Shown: positions 43,253 through 52,767 of the stretch, piece after piece
How the letters are laid out: each line of letters begins with the position of its first letter
Position numbering within the stretch: position 1 is the stretch's first letter
Assembly (NCBI RefSeq): GCF_014529935.1
Contig: NZ_JACVFC010000002.1
Location: 744,001-808,000, forward strand
Origin: Chitinophaga qingshengii
GTDB taxonomy: Bacteria; Bacteroidota; Bacteroidia; Chitinophagales; Chitinophagaceae
DNA length: 64,000 nt
Reading direction: 5' to 3'
The notes under the pieces: generated by a model
What the model was told of the DNA's origin: nothing
Database searches by the model: none
Seen by the model: only the letters and a program-made list of their open reading frames with translations
Position numbers and translations under genes: made by a program

Positions 43253-44968
43253 TTATCGCTGCAACAATTGATCCGCAAAACGCCACCTTGTTTTAAAATC
43301 CGGTGTCAGTGACTGATTGGTAATGATAGCCCGGAACATCTCAACCGGGATGGCATTCTCATGCAGGAAAGCATCATGGAATTGTTTCTCGGTCATTTTA
43401 CCGCTATCGATCACTTCGTGATGCAGCGCTCTCAGCTGCAATCCGCCCATCATATAAGCGATCTGGTACAGCGGACCATAATTCCCCTCAAACGACCGGC
43501 GTACTTCTGAGGTAGCACTGAAACGTTCATGCCCCACCCGGTCTACCAGGAAGTCGATACACTGCTGCGGCGTCCATTTGCCCAGGTGATAATTCAGGGA
43601 GAAGATAATGCGGGCGCAACGGTGCATGCGCCAGAACAACGCGCCCACCTTCTGTTCGGGGGTGGCATGGAAATTTTTATTCCATAACAACATCTCCCAG
43701 TATAACGCCCACCCCTCTACGGAGAATGGTGTGCTGAACATACGGCGATAAGGTTTATAGCGTTTGTTCATAAAGCCTTGCAGGTTGTGTCCGGGTATCA
43801 GCTCATGAAAAACGGTGGCATGGGAAAAGGCGTAGTTGTTGCTACGCAGGCTCATGGCCCGGGTGGCCTCATCCATATCATCGGTAGGATATGCTACCAG
43901 AATGGATTCCCCACCCAGGAAAAACGGCGCAAAACGTTGTTGTTCCCTGGTGAGCATAAACATACGCCACGCTTCTTTGGCCAGTGGCGGTACGGTAACC
44001 AGGTTGCTGTCCTCCACAAACTTAATGGCTTCGTCTGCCAGGCGGTGTATTAATTCAGGTTGTTTGCCAGGCTCCACGTGGTTTCCCTTTACTTTCTCCA
44101 GCGCCTTTTTCCAATCCTTTCCAAATCCCAGGGCGGCAGATGCTTTGAGCATTTCTGCATCGCACCAGGCAAATTCTTTGTTAGCCATCTCCACCAGCTC
44201 TTCCGGTGAATAGGGGATCATTTCATACTGCAACTGTGTGATCAGCGCTTCCCGGCCTATAGGCGTGCCTTTGATACCGGAGGCGTCCAGCGATTTATCG
44301 CTTTTATCCGCCAGCTCCTGTCCCAGGAAGCGACCGTAGAGCGCCAACAGACTGTCTGTTTGCTGATACGGTTGTTTCACCTGTTTAGTGAAAGCCGGTT
44401 CGTAACCATAATAGAAGGTATACACATTTTTAAGTCCATCCCGCAGTTCTCCGACGATCTCTGCAGCGGTGCGGGCTTGTGCAGGGGTGAGCCCGCTTTG
44501 TTTTTGCAGGGCAGCTTTTGTCTGGATAATCTGTTGTTGTATAGTACCCAGGTCCGCCGTTATTTTAGGCACATTCGGGTTATCGCCCCGGCGGCGCTTC
44601 ACCTGCATAGACATAATAGTTTCTGCAAAAGGAATGACGCCGGGCTTTAATTGTTTATATACTGCCTCATTTTCGTCGATTTCCTGCATTTCCCGGGTTA
44701 GCTTCCGCTTCAGCAGGATATAATCCACTTGTTCAGCCACCGGCAGGGAGGCGAAGGGTATGTTTTCCAGGCTGACCTGTACTGAATGGTAATAGGTACG
44801 CATGCGTCCGAAATATTCCGGGCTGTACCGGAATATATACACTTTGTGCAGATCATCCACATCGGCAGTCATCTGCTGGATCAGTTCCTTAACGGGCTCA
44901 CCGGTACTGGCATAGGTGCGGAAGCAAAGAAACAGCAGGGGAATAAAGACCAGGTATCTTTTTATCAT
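43253..44968 (-). CDS. DUF885 family putative metalloprotease, exported
   Basis: A 571-residue protein with a signal peptide (1-20, RTYAST). It has the DUF885 pattern, with the zinc-binding HELIPGH motif at 388-394 (FHELIPGHNLQGFM), STPFSVEGWALYWEMLLW downstream (candidate third ligand) and VGHERFSATSEVRRSF. DUF885 proteins resemble M32-like carboxypeptidases; the action is not shown in general. It probably works in the periplasm on peptides. The DNA glycosylase gene follows after 12 nt, so the two are likely in one unit without clear reason. Confidence 0.85.
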   Translation of the reverse strand: MIKRYLVFIPLLFLCFRTYASTGEPVKELIQQMTADVDDLHKVYIFRYSPEYFGRMRTYYHSVQVSLENIPFASLPVAEQVDYILLKRKLTREMQEIDENEAVYKQLKPGVIPFAETIMSMQVKRRRGDNPNVPKITADLGTIQQQIIQTKAALQKQSGLTPAQARTAAEIVGELRDGLKNVYTFYYGYEPAFTKQVKQPYQQTDSLLALYGRFLGQELADKSDKSLDASGIKGTPIGREALITQLQYEMIPYSPEELVEMANKEFAWCDAEMLKASAALGFGKDWKKALEKVKGNHVEPGKQPELIHRLADEAIKFVEDSNLVTVPPLAKEAWRMFMLTREQQRFAPFFLGGESILVAYPTDDMDEATRAMSLRSNNYAFSHATVFHELIPGHNLQGFMNKRYKPYRRMFSTPFSVEGWALYWEMLLWNKNFHATPEQKVGALFWRMHRCARIIFSLNYHLGKWTPQQCIDFLVDRVGHERFSATSEVRRSFEGNYGPLYQIAYMMGGLQLRALHHEVIDSGKMTEKQFHDAFLHENAIPVEMFRAIITNQSLTPDFKTRWRFADQLLQR

Positions 44969-45208
44969 AGCGCAAAGCTGGTTTAGCGGTATTAAAGATA
45001 ATCATCCATCCCTGAGTTGCTATGCTGATATTGTCCCGTTTTTCACGAAAATTGCCCCATATCAATATTTTCTGTGTATGTCAACATATTGTTAAATATG
45101 CCGGGAAGCGAGCGGGTTGCACTTTTTGAGGTGTGGATTTCCTGTGGATAATCCTTATTTTCGTTCGGTCTGAAATGATTACCTAACCTTGATAAACATT
45201 TTACGGAA

Positions 45209-45967
45209 GTGATATTGAAAGTGAAGAAGTTTTTAAAACCGTTAATTTTTATTGCAACCATCGGTTTTTTCGTATTCCTGATTACCGCCTTTTCCGCTGC
45301 TGAAAAAAATCCTGCCTCCGCTTATCGCACCCTTATACCGGCAGTAAACGATTCACTGCAGGAGGAAAGTTTGTACGACAGTATGCGCCTGGATACCACC
45401 GGGCTTTCCAGGGATGCCTTTGAAAATGCCATGCAAGGATTTGCACAACTGGAAGAAAAAGGCCGGATCAAAAATCCCGACATCCTGTCTATCATCGATT
45501 TTTCGCTGCCATCCAGCAAAAAACGACTCTTTGTGATCGACGTTAAAAACAAGCTGCTGCTGTTTAATACATTGGTGTCTCATGGCAGAAACTCCGGTAC
45601 GCTGCTGGCTAATGCTTTCTCTAATAAAATGAACAGCTATAAAAGCAGTCTCGGTTTTTATGTAACCGGTGATACCTACAACGGAGAACATGGGTATTCC
45701 CTGCGACTGGAAGGCGAAGAAGCCGGTATCAACGACAATGCGCTGAGCCGCGGCATCGTGATGCACAGCGCTGCGTATGTAAATGAAGCACTGATTAAAA
45801 GCCAGGGATATATTGGCCGCAGCCTCGGCTGCCCGGCTATCCCGGAAAAAATACACCGCAAAGTCATTGAACGTATTGCCAACGGTACCTGCCTGTTTCT
45901 TTACAGCCCGGACAAATACTACTCCCTGCATACCAGGATGCTGACAAAAGACACGCTGAACGGCTAA
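45209..45967 (+). CDS. YkuD_2-type murein L,D-transpeptidase-like protein
   Basis: A 252-residue exported protein, start GTG (45209) or TTG (45215). A hydrophobic signal/anchor lies at 10-30. The catalytic domain has VMHSAAYVNEAL and GRSLGCPAIP with C208, the fold variant of YkuD_2 proteins. These enzymes are expected to form or cut L,D-links in peptidoglycan. It converges with a classical L,D-transpeptidase gene, and the two stops overlap by 4 nt. Confidence 0.85.
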   Translation: MILKVKKFLKPLIFIATIGFFVFLITAFSAAEKNPASAYRTLIPAVNDSLQEESLYDSMRLDTTGLSRDAFENAMQGFAQLEEKGRIKNPDILSIIDFSLPSSKKRLFVIDVKNKLLLFNTLVSHGRNSGTLLANAFSNKMNSYKSSLGFYVTGDTYNGEHGYSLRLEGEEAGINDNALSRGIVMHSAAYVNEALIKSQGYIGRSLGCPAIPEKIHRKVIERIANGTCLFLYSPDKYYSLHTRMLTKDTLNG

Positions 45968-47535
45968 AACATTTTTTGTTTCATCACAGCGTCGTGCCCG
46001 TATACATCAGGTACCAGGTGTAAGGTACCATCTTCATCACCCCAGGCGGTGAAGTAGGTAATAATCACCGGTACCGGATGTTTGACAGCTACATATTTCT
46101 GTTTGCCGGCATTCATAGCTTCGTCTATCTTTTCGTCGGTCCATTGGGGTGAGTCCTCCAATACAAACCTTGCCATTTCAACCGGATCTTTTAAACGTAT
46201 GCATCCATGGCTGTAAGCCCGGTTATCGCGGCTGAACAACCTTTTCTCCGGTGTATCGTGGAAATAAATATTAAAGCTGTTGGGGAACAGGAATTTAACG
46301 CGCCCCAGCGCATTGTGCGCCCCTGGCCGCTGCCGGATGACCGGCAGCCCGTTTACATGCCCGGTAATTTCCATGTTCTTGCGCGCCAGGTAACCACTGT
46401 TGCGCGACATAGCCGGTAATATTTCCTTGCGCACAATGCTGCGCGGTATGTTCCAATACGGACTAAACACCACCTGGTTCAACTTCCCTGAAAACATCGT
46501 CGTGCTATGCCCTTCTTTGCCCACTACTATCGGCATATCAAACACCTTCTTTCCATTATCCGTTACATGCAGCATAAAAGCAGGAATGTTCACCACGATC
46601 AGTTTTCCTTTGGGAGTAGCAGGCAGCCACTTCATCCGCTGCATATTGATCAGCAGCTGCTTTAAGCGTTCTACCGCGGGTACATTCATGGCCTGAATCA
46701 CCGTATCATTAATCACGCCATTTTCCGTATATCCATGTCCGTTACGAAACTTATTGATGGCTGTTTCCAGTTCATCGGTAAACAGGGCGCTGCTGTCTTT
46801 TTCCCTGAGTTCTCCGGTGATAGCCAGCCTGTTTTTGATGGCGATGATGACGGGAGATGATTGCCCTTTTTTCAGGCTTTTGACGGATGAATCCACTGAT
46901 GCCCATCCACCCTTTTTTACGATATCACGATACTGCCGCAAGGCCGGTTTCAGAGCCGCCACGGCCGGATACTGCTGCTCGCTGGTATGCAGCATAGAAT
47001 CAGCCGTCACCATCATATCCTGTTTTTGCATGGGCACCATATGCTCCATCTGCTCCACGGTCCCTCCATTCTGCCTGAAATACCGCACCAGTCGCCAGGT
47101 AAGCATCAGCTCTGTCTGTATCATATCAGGATCGCTGGCTTTTACCTGCATACTATCTTCTTCCAGCAGCCGGTCCAGCTTATTGTTCAGCGGCTTATCG
47201 CCTGCGGTATCGGTACTTTGATTAAACAGGCTGCGGAAAGCGGCGGCTTCTTCTGTCAACCCACGACTGTCTATCCACGCAAACTGATAGTTACGGGCAT
47301 TGTAAAAACTGCGTAACCGGTTGGCTACGGAGTCGTTCAGTTGCCGTTTGGCAATAAAACCTGACAGCGCAACGCTGTCCAGGAAAAGATCGTTATAGGC
47401 GTTTTCATGTGTAATCGCCGTATTCCGGGGAGTTATCACCTCAGCGGTTACTACTTCGGTTTTATCAGGCGAAGAAGGGGTATTGCAGCCTGAAATAAGA
47501 TATGCCAACAGTGTAAGCAGGAAAAGGTATCTCAT
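45964..47535 (-). CDS. YcbB-type L,D-transpeptidase lipoprotein
   Basis: A 523-residue protein with a lipobox (YLISGC, Cys at 17). An N-terminal scaffold domain follows (60-200), then a peptidoglycan-binding-like repeat (KFRNGHGYTENGVINDTVIQAMN) and the YkuD catalytic domain with YSHGCIRLKDP holding the active Cys. The architecture equals that of E. coli YcbB/LdtD, which makes 3-3 crosslinks and can give beta-lactam tolerance. It sits in the periplasm on a membrane. The gene is alone in its unit and starts 40 nt from an octamer hairpin. Confidence 0.9.
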   Translation of the reverse strand: MRYLFLLTLLAYLISGCNTPSSPDKTEVVTAEVITPRNTAITHENAYNDLFLDSVALSGFIAKRQLNDSVANRLRSFYNARNYQFAWIDSRGLTEEAAAFRSLFNQSTDTAGDKPLNNKLDRLLEEDSMQVKASDPDMIQTELMLTWRLVRYFRQNGGTVEQMEHMVPMQKQDMMVTADSMLHTSEQQYPAVAALKPALRQYRDIVKKGGWASVDSSVKSLKKGQSSPVIIAIKNRLAITGELREKDSSALFTDELETAINKFRNGHGYTENGVINDTVIQAMNVPAVERLKQLLINMQRMKWLPATPKGKLIVVNIPAFMLHVTDNGKKVFDMPIVVGKEGHSTTMFSGKLNQVVFSPYWNIPRSIVRKEILPAMSRNSGYLARKNMEITGHVNGLPVIRQRPGAHNALGRVKFLFPNSFNIYFHDTPEKRLFSRDNRAYSHGCIRLKDPVEMARFVLEDSPQWTDEKIDEAMNAGKQKYVAVKHPVPVIITYFTAWGDEDGTLHLVPDVYGHDAVMKQKMF

Positions 47536-47574
47536 GCCTTTTCCATATCAAAATAAACACCAAATTATTTGGGT

Positions 47575-47660
47575 ATTTGGCTATTTAATTATTTAGTTAT
47601 TGATGGGTTATCTAACTGAATAACAACCTCTTCAATAACTAAATAATTAAATAGCCAAAT
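47575..47660. repeat. Perfect inverted repeat built of TATTTAGT-type octamers
   Basis: Arms of 29 nt (47575-47603 and 47632-47660) are perfectly complementary, with a 28-nt loop. The left arm is made of 8-nt units (TATTTGGC, TATTTAAT, TATTTAGT). It lies 10 nt downstream of the phospholipase stop on the minus strand and 39 nt upstream of the L,D-transpeptidase start. The same octamer family recurs at 58213-58382. Confidence 0.85.
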
Positions 47661-47670
47661 AACTAAATGT

Positions 47671-50202
47671 CTATGCCATGGCCGGATCGCTGGTACTTTC
47701 AGCACCGGTTTCCACCCTGCCGGCAAAACGTTGTTCGAAACGGTCGTTGCCTTCCACTTTTATGGTAAAGTCGTACCACTGATGGCTTTTGCTGTTATCA
47801 ACGATAATAGCGGTCTGGGTATTGGGGGCGATAGTTTTGCGCACCACGGCTTTACCATAGGCGTTGTCCGTCACTACTACGGTAATAGCTTTGGCACTGC
47901 GGTTGGTGACACGCAGATCGGTGTTGCCGGTCAACTGTTTACGGCTGCGTATGGACCGTTGGTACTCGCAGTTGATATCCAGCTGCGGGTCCTGGGCGGT
48001 ACCGGCAAATTCGCGGTAAAAACCATTAGGGCCGTAAGTGCGCAGGCGGTATTGTTCATTTTCAAAAGAAGACAGCGGCCATGCATCTTTCAGCTGATCG
48101 CCGGCAGTAACGGCGTATGACCAGGTACGTACCGGCTCCATCTTACGGGTATCGGCCTGTAAATACTGACCGGGAGCATATACGTTGAAAGGCGACCCGG
48201 CAGCCTTTTTACCAAATACTTCATTGGAAGCGGCAAAACTGATTTCAAACGTCTTTTTGTCGGCGCCCAGTTTACCATTTACATACAGCTGGTAAGGCAA
48301 TGCACAGGCAACACGGGTACCCGCTTCCTGCCGTGGCATCCACTCAGCCTTAGCCGGATTGGTATTGATCTTTTCAATTTCGGCGGCGGTAAGCTGCTTA
48401 AATTCATCCGGCAGTTTTTTGAAACGGGCATTGTATACCCCTTCTATAAACTCGTTTCTTTCCTGGAAAGGTACTTTTACCTTTTCTCCGTTGAACGGCC
48501 TGAATACGGAAGTCAGGTCGCCACATACCGTACGGCGCCAGGCGGAAATATTCGTTTCCTTCATCTGTTTGCCGGTTTTATGTTGCAGGAAATCTTCCAT
48601 AAACTGCAGGATGGAAGTATGGTCAAACACCTGTGAATTCACATAACCGCCACGGCTCCAGGGGGAAGCAATCACCAGGGGGACACGGTATCCCAGGCCA
48701 ATCGGGCTTTCCCTTACGGAGCCTTCTCCTACGTGCCCTTTGGCACGCTCCTGTTCTTTGGTTACATATTCCACGCCGGTATCGATACCTTTGGAAACGA
48801 GGCCGGTTCCGGGTTTGAAAGGCGCCACGAAAGGCGGTACGTGGTCAAAGTAACCATCGTTCTCATCATAACAAAGGATAAAAATAGTTTTCTTCCACAC
48901 CTCTTCTTTCTGTGTCAGGATGTCCAGCACTTCAGACACATACCAGGCGCCATACCAGGGCGAACCGGGATGGTCGGAGAATTCACCGGGGGCTACCAGC
49001 CAGGAAACAGTGGGCAGCTGTCCGTTATTCACATCGGTGCGGAACTGATGCAGGATATCTCCTTTGGGCACCTGTACGGTCCTTTCGGTATCGCCGTCTT
49101 TATAACGTAATGTTTCCAGTTCATGATAATCCGGATCTGCGATGTTGGTGGTAAACGCCTTGCGGTGCAGGTTCTGCGCGCGTGGCGACAGTTTGGCGAA
49201 ATTAGCGGCAGTAAATGTTTCCGCATCTTTCTTCACTTTTTCCAGCTCCTGTTTTTTCTGTTCCAGTTGCTGTTGCAGTTTCTTCACTTTGTCGGCATCG
49301 GCGTCAACGATGGCGGCGGTCAGTGCTACGATTTCTTCCGGTAACTGCTGTACACGGCGTTGCAGGTATTGTATATGGCCGGTGGCAAACCGCACGTTAA
49401 AAGCGGAAAACCACTCAATAGGATTGTCGGTAAAATTGGCCAGCATACCGTCTTTCTCTCCTTCGAGGCCGGCGGCGCTGATTTCATTCTGGTAGATCTT
49501 CCAGCTAATACCGTTGTCTTCCAGTCTTTCGGGGAAAGTAGGCCAATGTGCTTCTGCGCCATAATCCACGTCTTCATTCCATACGTTGGGTTTGGCACTG
49601 GCTTTCTGTTCATCGCGCAGAGTGCCGGTCCACAGGTACAGGCGATTGGGCGTGGTGCCGGTCAGCGAGGAACAGAAGTTCTGGTCACATACGGTAAAAG
49701 CATCTGCCAGGTCGTAATAAAAAGGAATATCTACGCGGTTGTAGTAACCCAGTGTGAGCGGCATCTTTGCCCAGTCCTTATTACCCGATTGCTTCACCTG
49801 CAGCCATTTATCATACCGGCCATTGTTACGGGCATCTACCTGGTTGGTCCAGGAGTGGGGCAGACTGCTCATCCAGGTGGCTTTGGTATCCCGGATGTTC
49901 AACCGGAAAGGGGCATAGGTTTCGTTTTTATCGTTGGTTTGCAGCCATACCAGGTTGTTGTTGGGTAAGTGGATAGCGCGGGGGTCATTGTATCCTCTGA
50001 CGCCTCTGAGGGTGCCATAGCAGTGGTCGAACGACCGGTTTTCCTGCATCAGGATCACGATATGTTCGGCGTCGCGGAACGTGGTACCGGGATGGGGATC
50101 AATGGCCAATGCACGCTGGATGGAACCTGGCAGGGTCCCGGCTACGCCGGCGGCACCAGACAGCATAGCTGCTTTTTTGATAAAATCTCTTCTGGTGTTC
50201 AT
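47671..50202 (-). CDS. Phosphocholine-specific phospholipase C, Tat-exported
   Basis: An 843-residue protein with a twin-arginine leader (NTRRDFIKKAAMLSGAAG). The phosphoesterase domain starts with HIVILMQENRSFDHCYGTLRG and contains SSLTGTTPNRLYLWTGT, ILCYDENDGYFDHVPPF and LGYRVPLVIASPWSRGGYV. A coiled-coil segment of about 50 residues (VKKLQQQLEQKKQELEK) is inserted midway. The end has two beta domains of the DUF756 kind. It cleaves phosphatidylcholine or sphingomyelin head groups, or related phosphodiesters. The start at 50202 places the leader correctly. Confidence 0.9.
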   Translation of the reverse strand: MNTRRDFIKKAAMLSGAAGVAGTLPGSIQRALAIDPHPGTTFRDAEHIVILMQENRSFDHCYGTLRGVRGYNDPRAIHLPNNNLVWLQTNDKNETYAPFRLNIRDTKATWMSSLPHSWTNQVDARNNGRYDKWLQVKQSGNKDWAKMPLTLGYYNRVDIPFYYDLADAFTVCDQNFCSSLTGTTPNRLYLWTGTLRDEQKASAKPNVWNEDVDYGAEAHWPTFPERLEDNGISWKIYQNEISAAGLEGEKDGMLANFTDNPIEWFSAFNVRFATGHIQYLQRRVQQLPEEIVALTAAIVDADADKVKKLQQQLEQKKQELEKVKKDAETFTAANFAKLSPRAQNLHRKAFTTNIADPDYHELETLRYKDGDTERTVQVPKGDILHQFRTDVNNGQLPTVSWLVAPGEFSDHPGSPWYGAWYVSEVLDILTQKEEVWKKTIFILCYDENDGYFDHVPPFVAPFKPGTGLVSKGIDTGVEYVTKEQERAKGHVGEGSVRESPIGLGYRVPLVIASPWSRGGYVNSQVFDHTSILQFMEDFLQHKTGKQMKETNISAWRRTVCGDLTSVFRPFNGEKVKVPFQERNEFIEGVYNARFKKLPDEFKQLTAAEIEKINTNPAKAEWMPRQEAGTRVACALPYQLYVNGKLGADKKTFEISFAASNEVFGKKAAGSPFNVYAPGQYLQADTRKMEPVRTWSYAVTAGDQLKDAWPLSSFENEQYRLRTYGPNGFYREFAGTAQDPQLDINCEYQRSIRSRKQLTGNTDLRVTNRSAKAITVVVTDNAYGKAVVRKTIAPNTQTAIIVDNSKSHQWYDFTIKVEGNDRFEQRFAGRVETGAESTSDPAMA

Positions 50203-50320
50203 GAAATACTTTTTTTTATTGTTCGCTGTGGGCATCCAACAGATGCTTTAAGCGGGTTAAAATAACAAAAAGTATGTTATGCCACAATTAACTTGGGAAG
50301 AGTGGCGCCACCAGACAAGA

Positions 50321-50352
50321 AAAAAGGCTTCCGCATTGCTGCGAAAGCCTTT
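50321..50352 (-). terminator. Terminator of the lipoprotein gene
   Basis: A stem of 12 pairs with one mismatch (50323-50334 with 50341-50352) and a 6-nt loop, followed on the minus strand by a run of six T. Confidence 0.75.
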
Positions 50353-50378
50353 CTATACATTAAATGGTAAAAGCCTTA

Positions 50379-50789
50379 TTAGTTCTGTACGGAAGGCACG
50401 ATCACGACCTTAAAACGCATGTTAACATTAGGCACCTGTGCTTTGGTACCATTAGGCCCACGCAATTCAATCGTTACCTTACCAGTCTCGTGTATCACAT
50501 TGTAGTACTCATTGTTAAATACTTCCGGCAGCAGCTCGTAAAAACTGTAAGCACCGTTCGATTGACGGGAAACCGATACAACCACACCATCCACCTGGTT
50601 GGCGTCCGATGTCAGTTCAGGTAAATCTTTGAATTGTACGAAATAAACATCCCCATCCAATATCCAGGAATTGGGAGCTACGTCAAAGAAGATTGTCTTA
50701 TTTGGGATAACAACTTCGTTGGTAGTTTTTGTACAGCTGGAAAACACTACAGCCAGCAATAGCAGTGGTAAGTATAGCCAATTTTTCAT
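50379..50789 (-). CDS. Small lipoprotein of unknown function
   Basis: A 136-residue protein beginning MKNWLYLPLLLLAVVFSSC, a lipoprotein signal with the acylated Cys at 19. The mature part (117 residues) is predicted all-beta, with VDGVVVSVSRQ, GKVTIELRGP and MRFKVVIV strands. I do not recognise the family. The start at 50789 was chosen because the signal begins there. It is divergent from an AraC gene and has its own terminator. It is probably on the periplasmic or outer surface. Confidence 0.7.
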   Translation of the reverse strand: MKNWLYLPLLLLAVVFSSCTKTTNEVVIPNKTIFFDVAPNSWILDGDVYFVQFKDLPELTSDANQVDGVVVSVSRQSNGAYSFYELLPEVFNNEYYNVIHETGKVTIELRGPNGTKAQVPNVNMRFKVVIVPSVQN

Positions 50790-50901
50790 ATAGAAGGTGT
50801 TTGGTATGGATTTACCCAAATACAATGCCATAAATATTATTCTCCACAAATGAAGAAATACAGATATTTGTAAGACGCTTTATTTTTATAATTTCCCATG
50901 T

Positions 50902-51768
50902 ATGTTATATCGTTTACCGCAGGAATTCGGCAGTTTCCCTGGTATGTGCGTCCGTCGGACCGGTAAATCTGTACTCGCCTTGTTTAAACTGGTAGAACAT
51001 CAGGCGAAGGCGGAAGGCTTTCTCACGGAGAATACGCTTGTATTCATCCTTTCTGGCAGCAAACACATTCATTTACCGGAAGAAGAAATCATTGCCCGCG
51101 CCGGCGATCTGATACTGCTGAAAAGAGGCACCTATTTTATGTCTGCCCTGCTACCGGAAGCTGCCGGCGCATTCCAGGGATTAATGCTTTTTGCAGATGA
51201 TCACATCCTGCGCCTCTTTCTGGAAGAAATGGACAACATCCGGAAAGCGCGTACAAATATCCCCATGGTGTTGCCCTGCTCCGAACAGCTGGTCATGGTA
51301 CGCAACAGTATCATCGACTATATGCAACACCCTCACGACAACACGCGTAAACTACTGGAACTGAAAATACAGGAAGTATTCCTGCTATTGCTTTCCGGCC
51401 CGCATCGCGCACAGGTGCTGGCTTTCCTGCATCACATGCTGGATAGCAGCTCAGAAAATCTTACTCTCACTATCCGGGAACACCTGCTCAAACCTTTGTC
51501 ACTACAGGAATACGCCGCTTTATGCGGACTAAGTCTTTCTGCCTTTAAACGGGAATTTGCGAAAATATACAACGCGCCCCCCAAGAAATGGATCAACGAA
51601 GAAAGGTTGAAACATGCCGACTACCTGCTGCGCAACACGCAGAAGAATGTCAACGAAGTGGCCGACGAATGCGGGTTTGAAAGCACTTCCTACTTTATCA
51701 AACAATATAAAAGCCAATATGGCGATACGCCCAAAAATGTGCAGCGGGCTAAAATTGCTATTTTCTGA
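50902..51768 (+). CDS. AraC family transcriptional regulator
   Basis: A 288-residue regulator. The N-terminal cupin-like half (VFILSGSKHIHLPEEEIIARAGDLILLKRG) senses a small molecule. The C-terminal double HTH is LSLQEYAALCGLSLSAFKREFAKIYNAPPKKWI, then VNEVADECGFESTSYFIKQYKSQYGDTPKN. It lies 62 nt upstream of a secreted propeller protein gene, which has its own promoter and may be its target. The ligand is unknown. Confidence 0.9.
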   Translation: MLYRLPQEFGSFPGMCVRRTGKSVLALFKLVEHQAKAEGFLTENTLVFILSGSKHIHLPEEEIIARAGDLILLKRGTYFMSALLPEAAGAFQGLMLFADDHILRLFLEEMDNIRKARTNIPMVLPCSEQLVMVRNSIIDYMQHPHDNTRKLLELKIQEVFLLLLSGPHRAQVLAFLHHMLDSSSENLTLTIREHLLKPLSLQEYAALCGLSLSAFKREFAKIYNAPPKKWINEERLKHADYLLRNTQKNVNEVADECGFESTSYFIKQYKSQYGDTPKNVQRAKIAIF

Positions 51769-51803
51769 GCGCTTTCTGTTATCATACCACCTCTCCCGGC
51801 GTT

Positions 51804-51811
51804 TACCTTTG
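51804..51811 (+). promoter_or_regulatory. Probable -7 box of the propeller gene
   Basis: Exact TACCTTTG, 19 nt before the start codon at 51831. The upstream T-rich segment TTTCTG is a weak -33 at a somewhat long distance. Confidence 0.45.
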
Positions 51812-51830
51812 CCCTAAACATACAAACACC

Positions 51831-52697
51831 ATGAAAAAAATTCGCCTTCTGATTCCCCTGCTTGCCGCCGCCAACATCGGTTTCGGACAAATGAAACAAC
51901 TCAACAAAACTTCCATGAAAGCCCCCGAGAGTGTATACATACACGGTAGTAACTATTACATCTCCGACACCGGCGGCGATCCCACCAAAAAAGATGGGGA
52001 CGGCTTTATTTACAAAATGAACAGCCAGGGAGCGGTCAGCGTATTTGTCAGCGGCCTCGATTCCCCCAAAGGACTGTGGCAGCTGCATAACATCCTGTAC
52101 ACACCGGATGTGGACAAGGTCAAAGGTTTCGACCTGGCTACCGGCAAAGAAGTGTTTACCCTCGATATGTCTGCTACCGGCACCTCCATGCTCAACGATA
52201 TCGCTCCCATGAACGATTCCACCGTGTTTGTATCTGCCACCGATATCAGCAAAGTATACATCGTACACCTGGGTAAACATCCCCGCTACGAGGAATTGGT
52301 CTTTGATAACCCCGTCCTTGGCGCCAACGGCGTGATTTACGATGCCTCACGGAAACGCCTGTACGTATGTGGATTTGGCAGTATGGGTACCCCGAACGGC
52401 CAAATAGGTTATGTAGACCTTACGCCTTCCCATAAAAAGTTTGTACTCCTCACCGGCCGCACCGGTTACTACGATGGTATTGCCCTTACCAAACACAATA
52501 CCCTGCTGGTATCTGACTGGGTAGCGTTTGAAAAGAAGGGTGTAATCCTGGAAATAGATCTCAAAACCGGTAAAACCACTACGGTCAACAAGGAGCCCAT
52601 CCCCGGCCCCGCCGATTTTACGCTCAATCCACAAGGCGATATCGTTACGCCCGCTATGATGGAAGGAAACGTACTGCAATTTTCACCGGAACACTAA
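51831..52697 (+). CDS. Secreted beta-propeller (SMP-30/gluconolactonase-like) protein
   Basis: A 288-residue exported protein (signal peptide cut after about NIGFG). The sequence is a six-bladed-propeller type with short repeats such as PESVYIHGSNYYISDTGG, PKGLWQLHNILYTPDVDKVKGFDLATG and YYDGIALTKHNTLLVSDWV. It resembles SMP-30/gluconolactonase-like proteins, but the metal-binding Glu and Asn positions are not clear, so it may bind rather than hydrolyse. It follows an AraC gene and ends before a bidirectional terminator. Confidence 0.7.
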   Translation: MKKIRLLIPLLAAANIGFGQMKQLNKTSMKAPESVYIHGSNYYISDTGGDPTKKDGDGFIYKMNSQGAVSVFVSGLDSPKGLWQLHNILYTPDVDKVKGFDLATGKEVFTLDMSATGTSMLNDIAPMNDSTVFVSATDISKVYIVHLGKHPRYEELVFDNPVLGANGVIYDASRKRLYVCGFGSMGTPNGQIGYVDLTPSHKKFVLLTGRTGYYDGIALTKHNTLLVSDWVAFEKKGVILEIDLKTGKTTTVNKEPIPGPADFTLNPQGDIVTPAMMEGNVLQFSPEH

Positions 52698-52713
52698 CGT
52701 TGACGGATATATA

Positions 52714-52744
52714 AAAAGGGAGCGGATAAAATCCGCTCCCTTTT
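52714..52744. terminator. Bidirectional terminator
   Basis: A perfect 14-bp stem with a 3-nt AAA loop (52714-52727, 52731-52744), starting in A4 and ending in T4. It works for both the propeller gene and the minus-strand solenoid operon. Confidence 0.9.
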
Positions 52745-52767
52745 CTGTTTTAAACACTGGCAACCGT

